A DNA stretch of 28,297 bases from Protostelium mycophagum (lineage: Eukaryota; Evosea; Variosea; Protosteliida; Protosteliaceae): the NCBI GenBank assembly GCA_002081555.1, contig MZNV01001159.1, positions 1-28,297 of the forward strand, given 5' to 3'. The notes under the pieces are model-generated. The model searched no databases. It was given only the letters and a program-made list of their open reading frames with translations, and was not told where the DNA came from. The translations under genes and the position numbers were made by a program. Of this stretch, positions 10,907-21,682 are shown piece after piece; position 1 is the stretch's first letter, and each line of letters begins with the position of its first letter.

Positions 10907-12813
10907 TCATCTACACTGATGTAAACAACAGACCTTATTGATGGTAACCCCTGTGTCTATGCCCGTATCCGAGCACAAACTTAGATCTATTGCCTCGTCT
11001 GATTCCACGAATATTCGAAGAAAAAATCGGGTGAATTTCTGAGGATTTGCGGTAGATGGAGCAATTATATATTGTCCAGCAGGAAGTTTGAATTTTTTCG
11101 ACACTGTGAAAGTTCTCAGCACATTAAAAATCTTCATATCGTTGTTACCTTCTCTTGTGGTAGCAAAAGGAGTTGTTCCAATCACATTATTCGGTTTCAG
11201 CTGAGTCACTTTTTTGGTGTAATCTGTTTTGATTAGAAGGTCAGTCTTTATGTACCTAGGTACATTTTTCGCATCACGAACTATCTTAACAATTTTTTTC
11301 AGTAGACTCACCGGTGGCGTGAATCAGTAAAAATCCGATGTCAATATTCATGTCACGGCTTCCCTCCATCCTTGTGTCTTTTTGTGATAGGCTGACGATC
11401 ACGGACGTATCCTCTGTAAGGACGAAACCAAATTGTGGTCCGTTCTTCCAGGTGGGATGATTTGCTGAAATTTCGGTCAGTTTTCCACCAGATTCCGACA
11501 TTGCTGTAGATACATTTGTACATCACAAAGAAAATCTCACCACTTCCTCCTGCATTCTGGGCAGTCCATTCGTCTTCAAATCCCGAGCCGTTCCAGTTTT
11601 CGTTCAACAGTCTCACAACGTGAAATCTGTTGAATCTCTTACTCCACTCATTGAAATCCATCCAAAAGATTCCTTCTTCATTGTTGTAGTTCAACTCCGC
11701 CATCGCCTCTGGAGTCCATTCTTTTGTACCTCTGCTCCAGGGCCCTCTCCATTCTCCCTGAATCCCTGGAGAAATGTTGGGAAAATCCAGTGGTATTCAA
11801 GGAAAATTACATGGATTTCGTAGTTGGAGCAGTTTCTTCTCCCCAAATTGCGCCACTTTTGTGATAGCGTACAAGTGATCTACAATGAGACCTTTTCCTA
11901 TATCCACATTTTTCGTTCCAGCCGAATTATAAGTGCAAGACAACAGATACCCTCCGTTATGCCACTTCAATATCCTGACGGTCTCAGAAATTCCAACGAC
12001 TTTTCCTCGGAATTTCACTCACTTATTCCAGAGTTTTCCACTTCCCAACATATTGAGACGAACATTTGACTGATCCAGCTGAAAAAGCTCTGACGTAGCT
12101 CCTGTCAGATCAATCATGGCGTAACTCTCACTTCCGCCTTCAAGATTTTCATAGCAACCGTGGAGCTTCGCATAAGCCTTCTCCAATAGAATGACCCACA
12201 CCTTGACTACCGTCAATACCAAGAACAAGCTGAAGGATGAGCTACCTCTGAAGCTCGGCTGCATCGCGTAAAGATGAATTTTCCTCTGTTCAATGGGATG
12301 TAATCATCCACAATGACATAGATCCATCTGCCGTTTTTGAAGAAGCTGAATTCATATGCTCCGTATTTGTTGAGCGAAATCTGAGAAAAACACTGCAAGA
12401 AAATCTCTGGTTTTGTGGCGACAGCGGAAAACGCACCGAGAAGCCAGGCATCTTCAAATTTCAAAATCTGGCGCGAGACGTGATGGAAAATCACCGTTTA
12501 GGGTCCCTTGGATCACGCTGTCAGGATGATTTTCATCATGAAACATCACTGGGTTTTCGAACAAGTCAGAAACTCTTGCCCAAGAATCGATCTGATTTCG
12601 TCAGTTTTAAATTATTTCTGGGAATGCCTAAAATGAAGACGTCTCAGTGAAGGGACGAATTCGTATACTGACCTTTGGCCACAGCTTGGGAGGTCGTGCC
12701 GTATTACGATATAAAGATCTTTCTTCTGGCGGGAACTCCCTATCTGTGAATTTGATCCCTGCTTTATGACATTCGTCTAGTATGTGCTCTAATCGTGGCT
12801 CCGTCTCATACAT
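10907..12813 (-). CDS. calpain-like protein (CysPc + C2-like domain III) lacking the catalytic cysteine
   Basis: Exons: 12813-12673, 12591-12495, 12451-12246, 12201-12042, 11999-11811, 11765-11541, 11503-11312, 11280-10907; 527 aa, all in phase. The papain-like core is clear: FPPEERSLY, VIQGTLNDAWLLGAF, LLEKAYAKLHGCYENLEGG, DLTGAT, VDHLYAI, LRNPWIQGEWRGPWS. Domain III follows (WKNGPQFGFVLTED, LKPNNVIGTTPF, FKLPAGQYIIAPST). In active calpains the second block reads Gln-Gly-x-Leu-x-Asp-Cys-Trp; here it is Asp-Ala-Trp (Ala81). The partner His (243), Asn (263) and oxyanion Gln are kept. No EF-hand domain. The junction at 12042/11999 is chosen on phase, because a stronger GTGAGT donor nearby gives no open continuation. 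Coding-like sequence at 12874-12985 joins in phase to 12832 and may be an upstream exon. Confidence 0.88.
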
Positions 12814-13047
12814 TGTGTTGACGATTGATGATCTGAGTGGAATGTTTCAAGCGATAAAAATAGTCTATTTACGTAATTTGAGTTTTGAGCCAAGAGGTGG
12901 AATTACACTTGGTCGGACGTCTATCTAGTTGTAGCACTGGTTCTTTTATAACAAGTCTTAAGTAATAGAACAAGTATGGTCTTGCGACCTGATGTCTTCA
13001 TGATAAATGAAGTGGCATCGGCAAGGGCCACATGACTATAAGATGCA

Positions 13048-13053
13048 TTTATT
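13048..13053 (-). terminator. poly(A) signal of the coiled-coil gene
   Basis: AATAAA on the minus strand 25 bases after the TGA stop at 13078-13080. Confidence 0.55.
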
Positions 13054-13077
13054 AAACAGATGTACACATGAGAGTCT

Positions 13078-14335
13078 TCAGAACATGCGGTTGAGCAGCC
13101 ACTTGTGCCATTCCTCAAAAGGGACCTGCATGAGTTCAGTTTTAGACTGTTTACAACGAGACGACCCCACCTGCTCCCTGACGGCCTGTTCGTACAATGA
13201 AGTGAGATCGCCGTTGTAGTGCTGGTCACTCAACTGAGCGTTCAATTTTAACGCCAGAGCGCAAGAGAAGAAATATCTGCGACATAATTAATCTCGCCCA
13301 TCTACAACGTTGTAGAAACATACCTCTGCTTGAGTTTGTATATTGTGTTCTCAGACTTCTCGAGAAGGCCGCGGGAGATGTCTTTATCTTCTTTGACTTC
13401 TTGTAAAAGTCCTTGGAGCCTGTCCACCTCTTTTTGTTGTACTTCTTGTAAGCTCTCAGAGGCTTGTACCTGTCTGAGCTCAGAATTAGATGATTGTGTG
13501 ATGATCACCTTCTCTTCGAAACCAGCCAACTTGGTGGAGTAATCAGAGAGTTGTCTCGCAATCAAGTCGCGCTCTAAAGCTGTCTGTTGGTGTACCTTTG
13601 TCTTCTCACTCAACTCGCCCAGGACGATCTGCAATGTGTCATTGATCCTTTAGAGGTGCTGAAGCGAACCTCTTTGGAAAGCTGCTGTTGCTGGGCTTGT
13701 TCATTGAGAGTCTGCAAGTACGTCAGAATAGGTTCCAGTGTCAAAGGTGGAGGAACAAACCTTGTTCTCTGTGGCCATACGTGCATTTTCCTGCTTCAAA
13801 AGTTCGATCTCCTTGGCTCTGGAATCGGAGAGTTCTCTGACGATGTTCAATTCTTGTTTGGTCTCTGTCAATTCTTCTTGGAACTTGAGAAGATCCTCGA
13901 CTCCTCCAATATCGGGCAGCTCGCTGGGTTAAATGAGTTCGATGTATGCGGTCGGAGAGGATTACCTGGCTAATTTCTTGAGGCGTTTAGCCTTGACTGT
14001 GTTGTTCCACTCGGACTCATTTGGTAAGTCCGTTGCTGCCTCTACCACGTTGATCTCTCTCTTCTGATATTTAACAACACCTTGGCTGTATCAGATGGCG
14101 CTTATGATAAAACAAATGATACCGTTCACAGCCGGTTTGTGTAAGAGGAGAGGAGATTGCTTGGAAGGGGCTTGTGGTGATTGATTCTCTTCATTTCCAT
14201 TATCTTCCTTCACAGAGACCAACTTTGGAGATGAATACAATGTAGGGAAGAGAGGAGCGCTAACATGTGTCAGTATGATATCACACTCAAGAAGACGAAC
14301 TTGGCGAGGTTGAAACCGAGCGCTTTGGAGTTCAT
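13078..14335 (-). CDS. coiled-coil protein of unknown family
   Basis: Exons: 14335-14285, 14222-14123, 14080-13966, 13923-13761, 13711-13670, 13628-13324, 13276-13171, 13125-13078; 309 aa, every junction in phase. The N-terminus begins MNSKALGFNLAKFVFLS, then a Ser/Pro/Gln-rich stretch, a basic helix (VKAKRLKKLA), about 130 residues of Glu/Gln/Leu heptads, and a compact C-terminal module containing SCALALKLNAQ and VPFEEWHKWLLNRMF. The conserved-looking end suggests a defined binding domain after a coiled-coil rod, but I cannot name the family. Introns 41-62 nt; the sixth carries the full palindrome TCTACAACGTTGTAGA. It lies 183 bp downstream of the FANCI-like gene on the same strand. Confidence 0.75.
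13301..13316. repeat. complete 16-bp palindrome of the iterated motif
   Basis: TCTACAACGTTGTAGA, a perfect inverted repeat inside a 47-nt intron of the coiled-coil gene. Its two halves are the 8-mer that recurs throughout the window. Confidence 0.95.
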
Positions 14336-14382
14336 CGTGGTTGTGAGTTATGATCTGTTCGGATTTGAAAATGAAAAACGGA

Positions 14383-14398
14383 TTTTGGCGGGAAATTT
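14383..14398. promoter_or_regulatory. E2F-like site upstream of the coiled-coil gene
   Basis: TTTTGGCGGGAAATTT, a match to the E2F/DP consensus TTTSSCGC, 48-63 bp upstream of the start at 14335 and inside the short spacer between this gene and the FANCI-like gene. Confidence 0.5.
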
Positions 14399-14518
14399 TT
14401 TGTTTCAATTTTCTCCAACAGAAATCATCGATCTCATTCAATCTCGATCAACACAAAGAGAAGCTCAAGAATGGTCTAGATGTCGTTATGTAACATTCAC
14501 CAAAAACAAAAGTCATCT

Positions 14519-17500
14519 TCATTTGTTCTTCTTTGGCTTGTGATGATCGCGAAGAGTTTCTGAGCTCTTCCTCTTTTTGTAGTCTATAAACACCGTCTCA
14601 TCTTCTTCTCTCTCATTTTCATCTTCACTTCCAAAATGACGGGCATGGAACTCTCCTCCTTCCTCCTCTTCTTTGTTCGTATCATTAATAATGAAACCTG
14701 AGAGGTCATCTGCTCTGAGCTCTTCTTCGAGCAGATCTCCCTCATCTTCATCTTCAGAATCGTGTCTGATGGAGATTTAGAACTTTGCATTGGAAAATCA
14801 TACATCCCAGAAAAATAATGAAAATATAAATCCGAAAATTTCACCTCAAAACTTTCTCTTCCCCACCGTCCTGATCTTTTTCAGAAAAAACCTAATTTCG
14901 GATAGATTTTTTACCAAATTTTCGATTTTCACTCTCAATTCATCTTCGTCAATATTTTCCACTTCATCGATTCTGTACCGGTAATTTAATTTCGGCAATT
15001 TCTCCGTCAGATATTCGAATCTGTAGATGAATACCGGCATCCCTTCAATCTACAACTAGTCAATGGAATTTCAAAGAAATTTCACTCACTTTTATTTTTT
15101 TGCTCTTGATATAACAAATCATATTTTTGCACTGAAAAAGGAGCTGTGTGGGTCAGCGAATTTTTTTTGTAAATGTTGAAGATGTCGATTAAAATCCTCA
15201 CATTTTCGAGAGTAAATCTGAGCGCGTAAACAATGTCAACCTGAGCTATTCAGAAAAATCGTCGAATTTTCGGTTCTGAAGGGATAATTTTTACTAATAT
15301 TCACCTCTGGAGCATCAAAACTACATCCTTCTACAATGCTGTAATGCTTCTCTAAACTTCTAAAGAGATATCTCATTAAGGCATTCGTTCTATCCACGAT
15401 CTTATTTATCAACCTGAAGGTGTCAATCTGACATGACGTCAAAATGACATTTACTCGTCATTCGTGTAATAATCCATCAGATCGTTGTAGATTGTCATAA
15501 ATCGAACTAAAATAGTGGTGTGAAAACGAGAAGCTGGGAGGGCACAATTCTTCGTGACGTGATCAATGAGGACCTTATAGAACTGAAAGGTCAAGGAGAT
15601 TTATTGTGTTTTCGTTTTGTTGTAAATCATAAAAATACCGTCTTTGCGGTAGAGCTGCAGTTATTGTCTTAATAATAGTCATATAACATGAGGATACTCT
15701 TCGGTTCGAAGAAGTGGAGCCCTCTGGCTCTTCAAATACATCGTCGACGTGTTGTAGAGCCATCTTGGCCATATTTGGCTGAGATGACGTCATTATGACG
15801 TCATTGACATAATAGACGATATCCTACTTGTTCTATGAGCGTTGGCAAGCTCAATGCACAAGTCAATAACGTCTTCACCGGGTCACGTATGCTCCTGTTT
15901 TCATCAGATTGTGACCGTTTCATTCGAATGAAAGAATTTCATTGCATTGAGAGGTTTCAAAAAGATAAAACTCACGTTCTCATGACGAGAGAGACATATG
16001 GAGGAGCTCGGTCCAACAGATTCTCGTTGGCTGATTTGCGCGATGAAATGGCATGGCGCAGGTACGATTCCGCCACCCGACTCGATTTTTTTTTGCCCAT
16101 AGTGAGGGAGGCCAATATGTCCATGCATAATATCACGTGGTAAGAATCATCCAAAATATCCGCTTGTTTTGTGAAGAAGTCATATACCGTGTCGGACAAC
16201 TGCCTTTTGTTCATTTTTCATTTTTCGCAGAAAACTCACCAGTGAGACATCGTCTGAAGGAAGTTCTTCCACCTATTTTAAATTTAAAATTAATCCTTCA
16301 TCATGAGATATTGCAATAAAATAAATGAGCGTTGTAGACAGAGGAAACAATAAACAATTGGTAAGAAAAAAATTACCCTTGTACCAACGAAAATCGCTTT
16401 CATGATATTTAAAAATAATACACTGTCGTTCATGGAACACATGATCACGTGACTTATGATATAGTATTGGTATCTCCGCAGAGTCAAGGTGATCGTCATT
16501 CGAAATTCAAATCATGAGATTTGGCGGGAAAAGGATACGATAACACGGTCATCCTGTCGCCGCGGTTGACCATTTGTTGTGAGCGTCCGTCTTTGTTATT
16601 GTATTTTTTTTGCAATGCTTCGGCGTTGTGTTGTGTGTCTGCGACTATATTTGACAGAACACAGTCTGATGTGCCTCTACCTCCACAAATCAGAGTTTTA
16701 TAAACATTCATAATTCATGACCAAAAAAACCAAGTTGAAAATTTTTCGGATTCTCCTACATATTTAGAAAAATTTATATTTCTTCTACAAATTTAGAAAA
16801 ATCGACGGATTATAAAAAAAGGCAAGAGATCGTCATACCTTGGACATAGATAGAACAGAGTAGGCTATTCAATAAATCATGAGCATTTTGCAATGAATAA
16901 TTCACCACATTGACATTCGAATATAATCTCCCATCTTGCTGTACCGAGATAGGGAATGATATCATATCGTACAACACCATAAGACATGAGATGTCGCATG
17001 TTTCTGCAGTGTTGTAGATGCAGTATAGGAGATAGGCTTCACGTGGTACGTGGTCGAGGAATTGGTGGGAGAGTGCGTTGAAGTGTGCTTTACTTTTTGG
17101 TGACTGTACTCATCAGTGTGTTTGTCAACACGTTATTCAGCATATTTCACGGTAGCTACCGCAACATAAATCGCCTTTGTTATGAGATATAAAAAATCCT
17201 CACCAGCTTGAGTTCACTGAGAGCGCCAAGGCATTTATCGTAATAATTGAACAACTGCAAACAAACTCCGGTCCTATAGATGATCATCTCCAATAATTCC
17301 GGTGAAATTTCCTCGAAAATTCCGCGTTGTAGATCGAGGTCGTCTGGTGCTTTGCTGGACCTCCGCGAGAATCTTCGGATGAAATCGACGGTTTCCTTCA
17401 ATAAAGAGAGGGAGAAGGCGTACGAAGTGATGGCGGCACTTGTCTCTTGGAGAAGTCTCTCCACGCCCACTTGGAGAATCAAAAAGTCGCCCAGTCATGA

Positions 17501-20370
17501 AATATTTCCACAAAAAGAGTTCGTCACGAGGGCTTCCCAAGTGGTCTCCCACCTTAGTACTGGCCTCGCTCAGACACGCTTGACTTCGCAGTGCGGCAAG
17601 GGATGCGGTAGACTGTGTCGATATGAACGAACCCGATGTCTCGTAAAACCACACATGTCAGCTCGTGACATTGGTCCGATTTTTTTTTGCGGGATTTTTG
17701 TTTGATTAAAATCGCCACAAATAATGCGAAAATACCTGCAGCTCTGCTGCAGAAGTAAGAGTATCCCTCCTATATTTCGATTATACACTCACTCTTTGTT
17801 TTTTCAAGTTGAAAATAGTCCAACGGATCGAAAGGCAATACATAACTCGGCATCAGAATTTCTCTCGCCTTTTGTAACATTGTACTCTCGTCTTCCTCCT
17901 GCCACATTTTAGCGGGAAAATTTGGCGGGAAAATACGACCTCTGAAAGAAGGCTACGGCATTGTAGTGCGATAACACATTGGTATACGGCGGATGCGTAA
18001 TAAGCTTCATCGTGTATTTCTTCTGACATTTTGACATCTTTGAATGACAGAATATTCTTTTCTTGCTCCTGGAATTTTTAAAAAAATTTCCAACAGGATT
18101 TTCAATGTCGTACCTGGAATACGTATGATATCTTATCGGAGTGTTTTAAGGATTGTTTGTTGGTGATAATATTGAATTTTTGAATTTTCGACATCAGAAT
18201 CTCTCCGACTAGATCTAAAACATCCTGTTTTCGTGAATTTTAAATATGGCTCGTTGTAGATGGAGATTCTAATTTTCTGAGATTTCACCTTTGGAAATGA
18301 ATTCGCGTTGAAAAAGTCCGCCGCAATTCTCCTCTCCTTTATCCCACTATTTTCCATGAAATTTCTGACCCAAGTGATGATGTTATTGTGCTCCGTGTAG
18401 CTCAACCGTTGTAGATGGTGGACCAGATGCGTGGCACATACCAGTGCGGCACACTGGGATTTGATATTCCCACAAAAGAATTGTTTTTGTATGTAGATCA
18501 ATATTGTGCTGTAGTTTGAACCTGTCATCATCAGTTTTTTTGTTTTTTTCTTTGATTAAAAACGGTGTAACTGCGGCAGGTGCACAATTCATTAACAAAA
18601 ACACGACAAATCTTTGTGGGTAAAAACATATATAAAGCGTAGTTCTTTGCGATTTGAAAATTCAGCTTTTCACCTCTCTCTGCGGCCAACCTTGCAAGGG
18701 TAGAGCACGTGATGTGAAAATTTCCTTGTGACAGAGCAGAATGATGGTGCAATAATTCCTCAACCATGTACAATTGGGGCAACAAGTCTCCAGGTCTGTG
18801 CATTGACATTTTCAAAAGAATGCGACTAGCGTCATAAGAGGACTCTCGCGACCTGAAAAGTTTATTTCACTTTAAACTTTCTCTTTGCAAAAAGATTCAA
18901 ACCTGTGACCTGCAGAACACTCGAACAGAAGAAGTGATACAAGTCCTCTTCTTATTTCTGGGTACTTGTCGTGAGACGTTTGGATCACTTTTTCGGCCCA
19001 TTCGTATAATATCTCGTTGCCAGGGGCTATTTTTAGAATTCCCTGGGACAAGTTTACGAGAAGTTCTGAGTTGGGCCCGATTAATTGAGTCCGTCCGATA
19101 ACTTCCACCGTGAAATCCAACTGTAATTTACCCCGGTATATGGTGTGATGCAATGTGCTGAAATATTCAATATTCATTTTTATATTTTTCAACACTAAAG
19201 CCCATTCTAGCGACAGTATTTTCTGTTTTACAACAAATTGACAGAGAATGTATTTTGAGTGCCAAGCCAACGCGCGATACTCACTTGAGAGCCTGTTCTG
19301 AGGAACGACTGAGGCCCATAAGACTCAACAACATACAGAGATCCACTGCTGTTAGCATAGCGCTGTGCACGTCATCAATATTGACCTGACATGTCGTAAC
19401 GACAATTGCATACCTTCCTTTCGCTAAGGAGGCCAAGAAGGCTTCAGAAAAAATGTGGTTCATTCGGAGGGCATTCATGGATATTTCTAGCAGTATAGCT
19501 TCTGTACTGAGGGAGAGTGATGGGGTGATGTGACGTATTGACCTCACCAGTTCAGGTGCATTATGCTTCGTGATCGAGTTGAAAAGAGCTCTGATCACCG
19601 TGGGGAGGTCTGTCTCGTCTACAACGGATAAAGCTTCAGAGGCCATATAGAATACTTCGTCCTGAATATATTTCAGAAGCTGATGTCCAAAAGTCAATTA
19701 TCGCGCAAGAGATTTATTGTTTTGTAGAAGTTTTTACATTTCATCAATGTATGACATTGTCAAATGTGTCAGTGTCATTACCTTGAGTATGTCATTAAGG
19801 GCAAGATCAGATAAGGAACCGATGATGGGGACGAGGTATCTGTACATCCACATCAGTCTCTATGAGGCTCTGAATACATACTTTCTGTCCGTGGAGATGA
19901 GTTCCTTGTATTGTTCTACGACGAGAGAGACTTCTTCCTTCGAATTGCCAATAAGAGAGGACATATTCTCGATGAAAACGGATGGATCCTCGCTGCAGCC
20001 CAGATACTGCACAATCTTTACAGTCATGAGATCACACAAAAGATGGAATGACTTACAATTTCTGAAGTGATGAGAGAGGGTGTTAAATGTTGGCATATGA
20101 CCTCCAAGATATTTCTGACTTGATCATGGGCCATTTTTGCACCAAATTCAGTTCCATCATGAGAGACTTGCAGAACACTTATCCGAGACAGCAGCTCTTT
20201 TAACATAATGAGCTACAAGAGTCATCAGAAGTGTCCTGAAGAATGCCTGTAACATAATGAGCTACAAGAGTCATCAGAAGTGTCCTGAAGAATGCCTGTA
20301 CCGAATAATCACTATCTGCTAACACGATATGGGCAATATCCAAAAGCCTCTCCGTTGGTATGTCATCCAT
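14519..20370 (-). CDS. FANCI: Fanconi anaemia group I-like (FANCI) helical-repeat protein
   Basis: A chain of minus-strand exons without recognisable catalytic motifs, rich in Leu-containing helical repeats and about the length expected for a ~1,300-residue protein. N-terminal exons: 20370-20302 (MDDIPTERLLDIAHIVLADSD), 20212-20057, ~20015-19883. C-terminal exons: 15042-14892 and 14765-14519, in phase, ending in an acidic tail with SEDENEREEDE and a Lys-rich last stretch, as FANCI proteins end. Local matches to FANCI, from general knowledge of the family: DIMHGHIG near 16130, LDRAPPYVSLVM near 16000, and HVTKNCALPASRFHTTILVR followed by FMTIYNDLMDYY near 15500. FANCI clamps DNA with FANCD2 in crosslink repair. 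I resolved only the ends exactly; the middle (15100-19880) is a series of short exons. FANCD2 or another armadillo protein is the alternative. It is transcribed away from an E2F-bearing promoter. Confidence 0.6.
20202..20299. repeat. 49-bp perfect tandem duplication in the first intron of the FANCI-like gene
   Basis: Copies 20202-20250 and 20251-20299 are identical. Each contains the acceptor (CTTGTAG on the minus strand) and the first bases of the second coding exon. Using the distal acceptor gives an 89-nt intron (20301-20213) and an intact frame; the proximal one gives a 40-nt intron but adds 49 nt and breaks the frame. Confidence 0.95.
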
Positions 20371-20441
20371 TTCATCTCTGTTTGAAATGTGATGTGATTT
20401 CAGGGAATCGAGGTTTTGGCGCCAAAATCGCAGATCAAAAG
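20371..20441. promoter_or_regulatory. bidirectional promoter with E2F palindrome
   Basis: Only 71 bp separate the start codons of the FANCI-like gene (leftward) and the acidic-protein gene (rightward). It contains TTTTGGCGCCAAAA (20414-20427), a symmetric E2F site. E2F control is known for DNA-replication and repair genes in animals and plants, so it suits a FANCI assignment; here it is inference. Confidence 0.6.
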
Positions 20442-20978
20442 ATGACCGAAATAAGTATGAGCGAACCATACAGCTCAGAAGAAGAGGAACTGACAGATGA
20501 TCAATATGATTCTTTAGATGATTCTTCAATAGAGTGCAGCGACGATGAGGAAGCCACCGCGGACATCTCACAAGTAAAACAGCCAAGCTCACCCATTCCA
20601 CTAAGAGATCTTATCAATGGTGAGGATTTGCTTTTGCCACATTCTTATTCATCAAAGAACGTCTCATCTCGAGTGGAACATGTACTTCTGTGGTAATCAT
20701 CGATTTCAAGGGCAAAGAACTATTCTCGTTGGGTGATTTATCCTGCACATTGCCCATCATACAGCAATATCCGCAATTCTTCTCTTTCTTTGATGAGGAC
20801 GATCTATTTAAGCGCCCGAGAGGTGATTAGTTCAGTTTTCTTTTATGTCCCTTCTTTGCATTCATCAGATGTACAGACATTGGAAATAGGGCAAAGGGCA
20901 GTTGATCCATCAAATTCAGTTCTCATGAACATCTTTTGGAGAACAAAAGCGGCAAAGCCGCACAAGAAACCACTCTGA
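20442..20978 (+). CDS. acidic N-terminus protein of unknown family, divergent partner of the FANCI-like gene
   Basis: Exons 20442-20619, 20658-20822 and 20869-20978 join in phase. The first ~45 residues are very acidic (SSEEEELTDDQYDSLDDSS), followed by a hydrophobic, globular-looking block (TCTSVVIIDFKGKELFSLGD, then QQYPQFFSFFDEDDLF). The model stops at TGA 20976-20978 after 150 aa, yet the same frame reopens immediately and continues coding-like to 21245 (88 more codons). Either exon 3 ends differently, for example the donor at 20823 joining an acceptor at 21034, or the 3' part is another exon set. The shared E2F promoter suggests a role in DNA replication or repair, but no domain is recognised. 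Confidence 0.55.
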
Positions 20979-21682
20979 AGGGATATTTACACCAGCGGCA
21001 TCCCTGGACCATCGCTGATTCTGAACCTGGTTGCAGTTTTCCATCTGATGGGCGTAACCTATCACATTGTTTCAACTTCCATCTCGAGTATGTGTGGTGT
21101 GTCCAGAAGAAGGCAGAACGGGCTGTGTGTTGTTAATTTACCAAACATAAGGCTATTGCTTGTGGCCCTCTTCTCAAGGCCAATTTTTCCCCAGACAGCA
21201 GTCAGCCGAATAGAAAGAACCTGCGACCTTCTCAGGTCCATCTAAATGATGACGTCACCACATCCCAGCTGTACATACCAAATACCCCTTCTACAACGAG
21301 GCATATGTCACAATAAACATGCCAGTGAGTGTCAGTTTGACATTTCAAATTCTCCTCACACCCCACAGTTCCCACCTTTGCAATTTCAGGGAACAGAAGA
21401 GAAATCTCTATGCGTGTGTCAAGCGAGATCTATGCTGTGTTTGCGTTTCCAGACAAATGAAATGCCCTTCCACAAAGAGGAGGACGATGTTACCGTGAGG
21501 GGGACGCGTTAGTTGAGCTGTACTGATGTACAGCAGAGATCAATGTCTCGGTTTTCGGCGAGATTTGATACATGAAAAATCTTCGGAAAACACATATCTA
21601 TCAGTCTGACAGCGGACGTTTGCCCACAGCAGCATCATAAAAAAGAATTCAGAATACCAACAGTTCAGTACCAAACGAAAAG
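20979..21682 (+). other. unresolved 3' exons / spacer
   Basis: A frame in phase with the preceding gene runs 20979-21245 and holds a hydrophobic stretch (LILNLVAVFHLMGVTYHIVS). Beyond it, 21246-21512 is open in one frame and has splice-like words (CTTCTCAG at 21236, CCCCACAG at 21369). I could not build a unique model. The last ~150 bases before 21683 look like the promoter of the F-box gene. Confidence 0.3.

Noticed and set aside
14265-14543. Plus-strand gene of 92 codons
   Set aside because: It overlaps the promoter and first exon of the coiled-coil gene on the other strand, and its composition (long Phe/Leu runs, no splice context) is that of a shadow frame.
15835-16143. Plus-strand gene of 102 codons
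   Set aside because: It lies antisense to FANCI-like exons (DIMHGHIG and neighbours) and has no recognisable domain.
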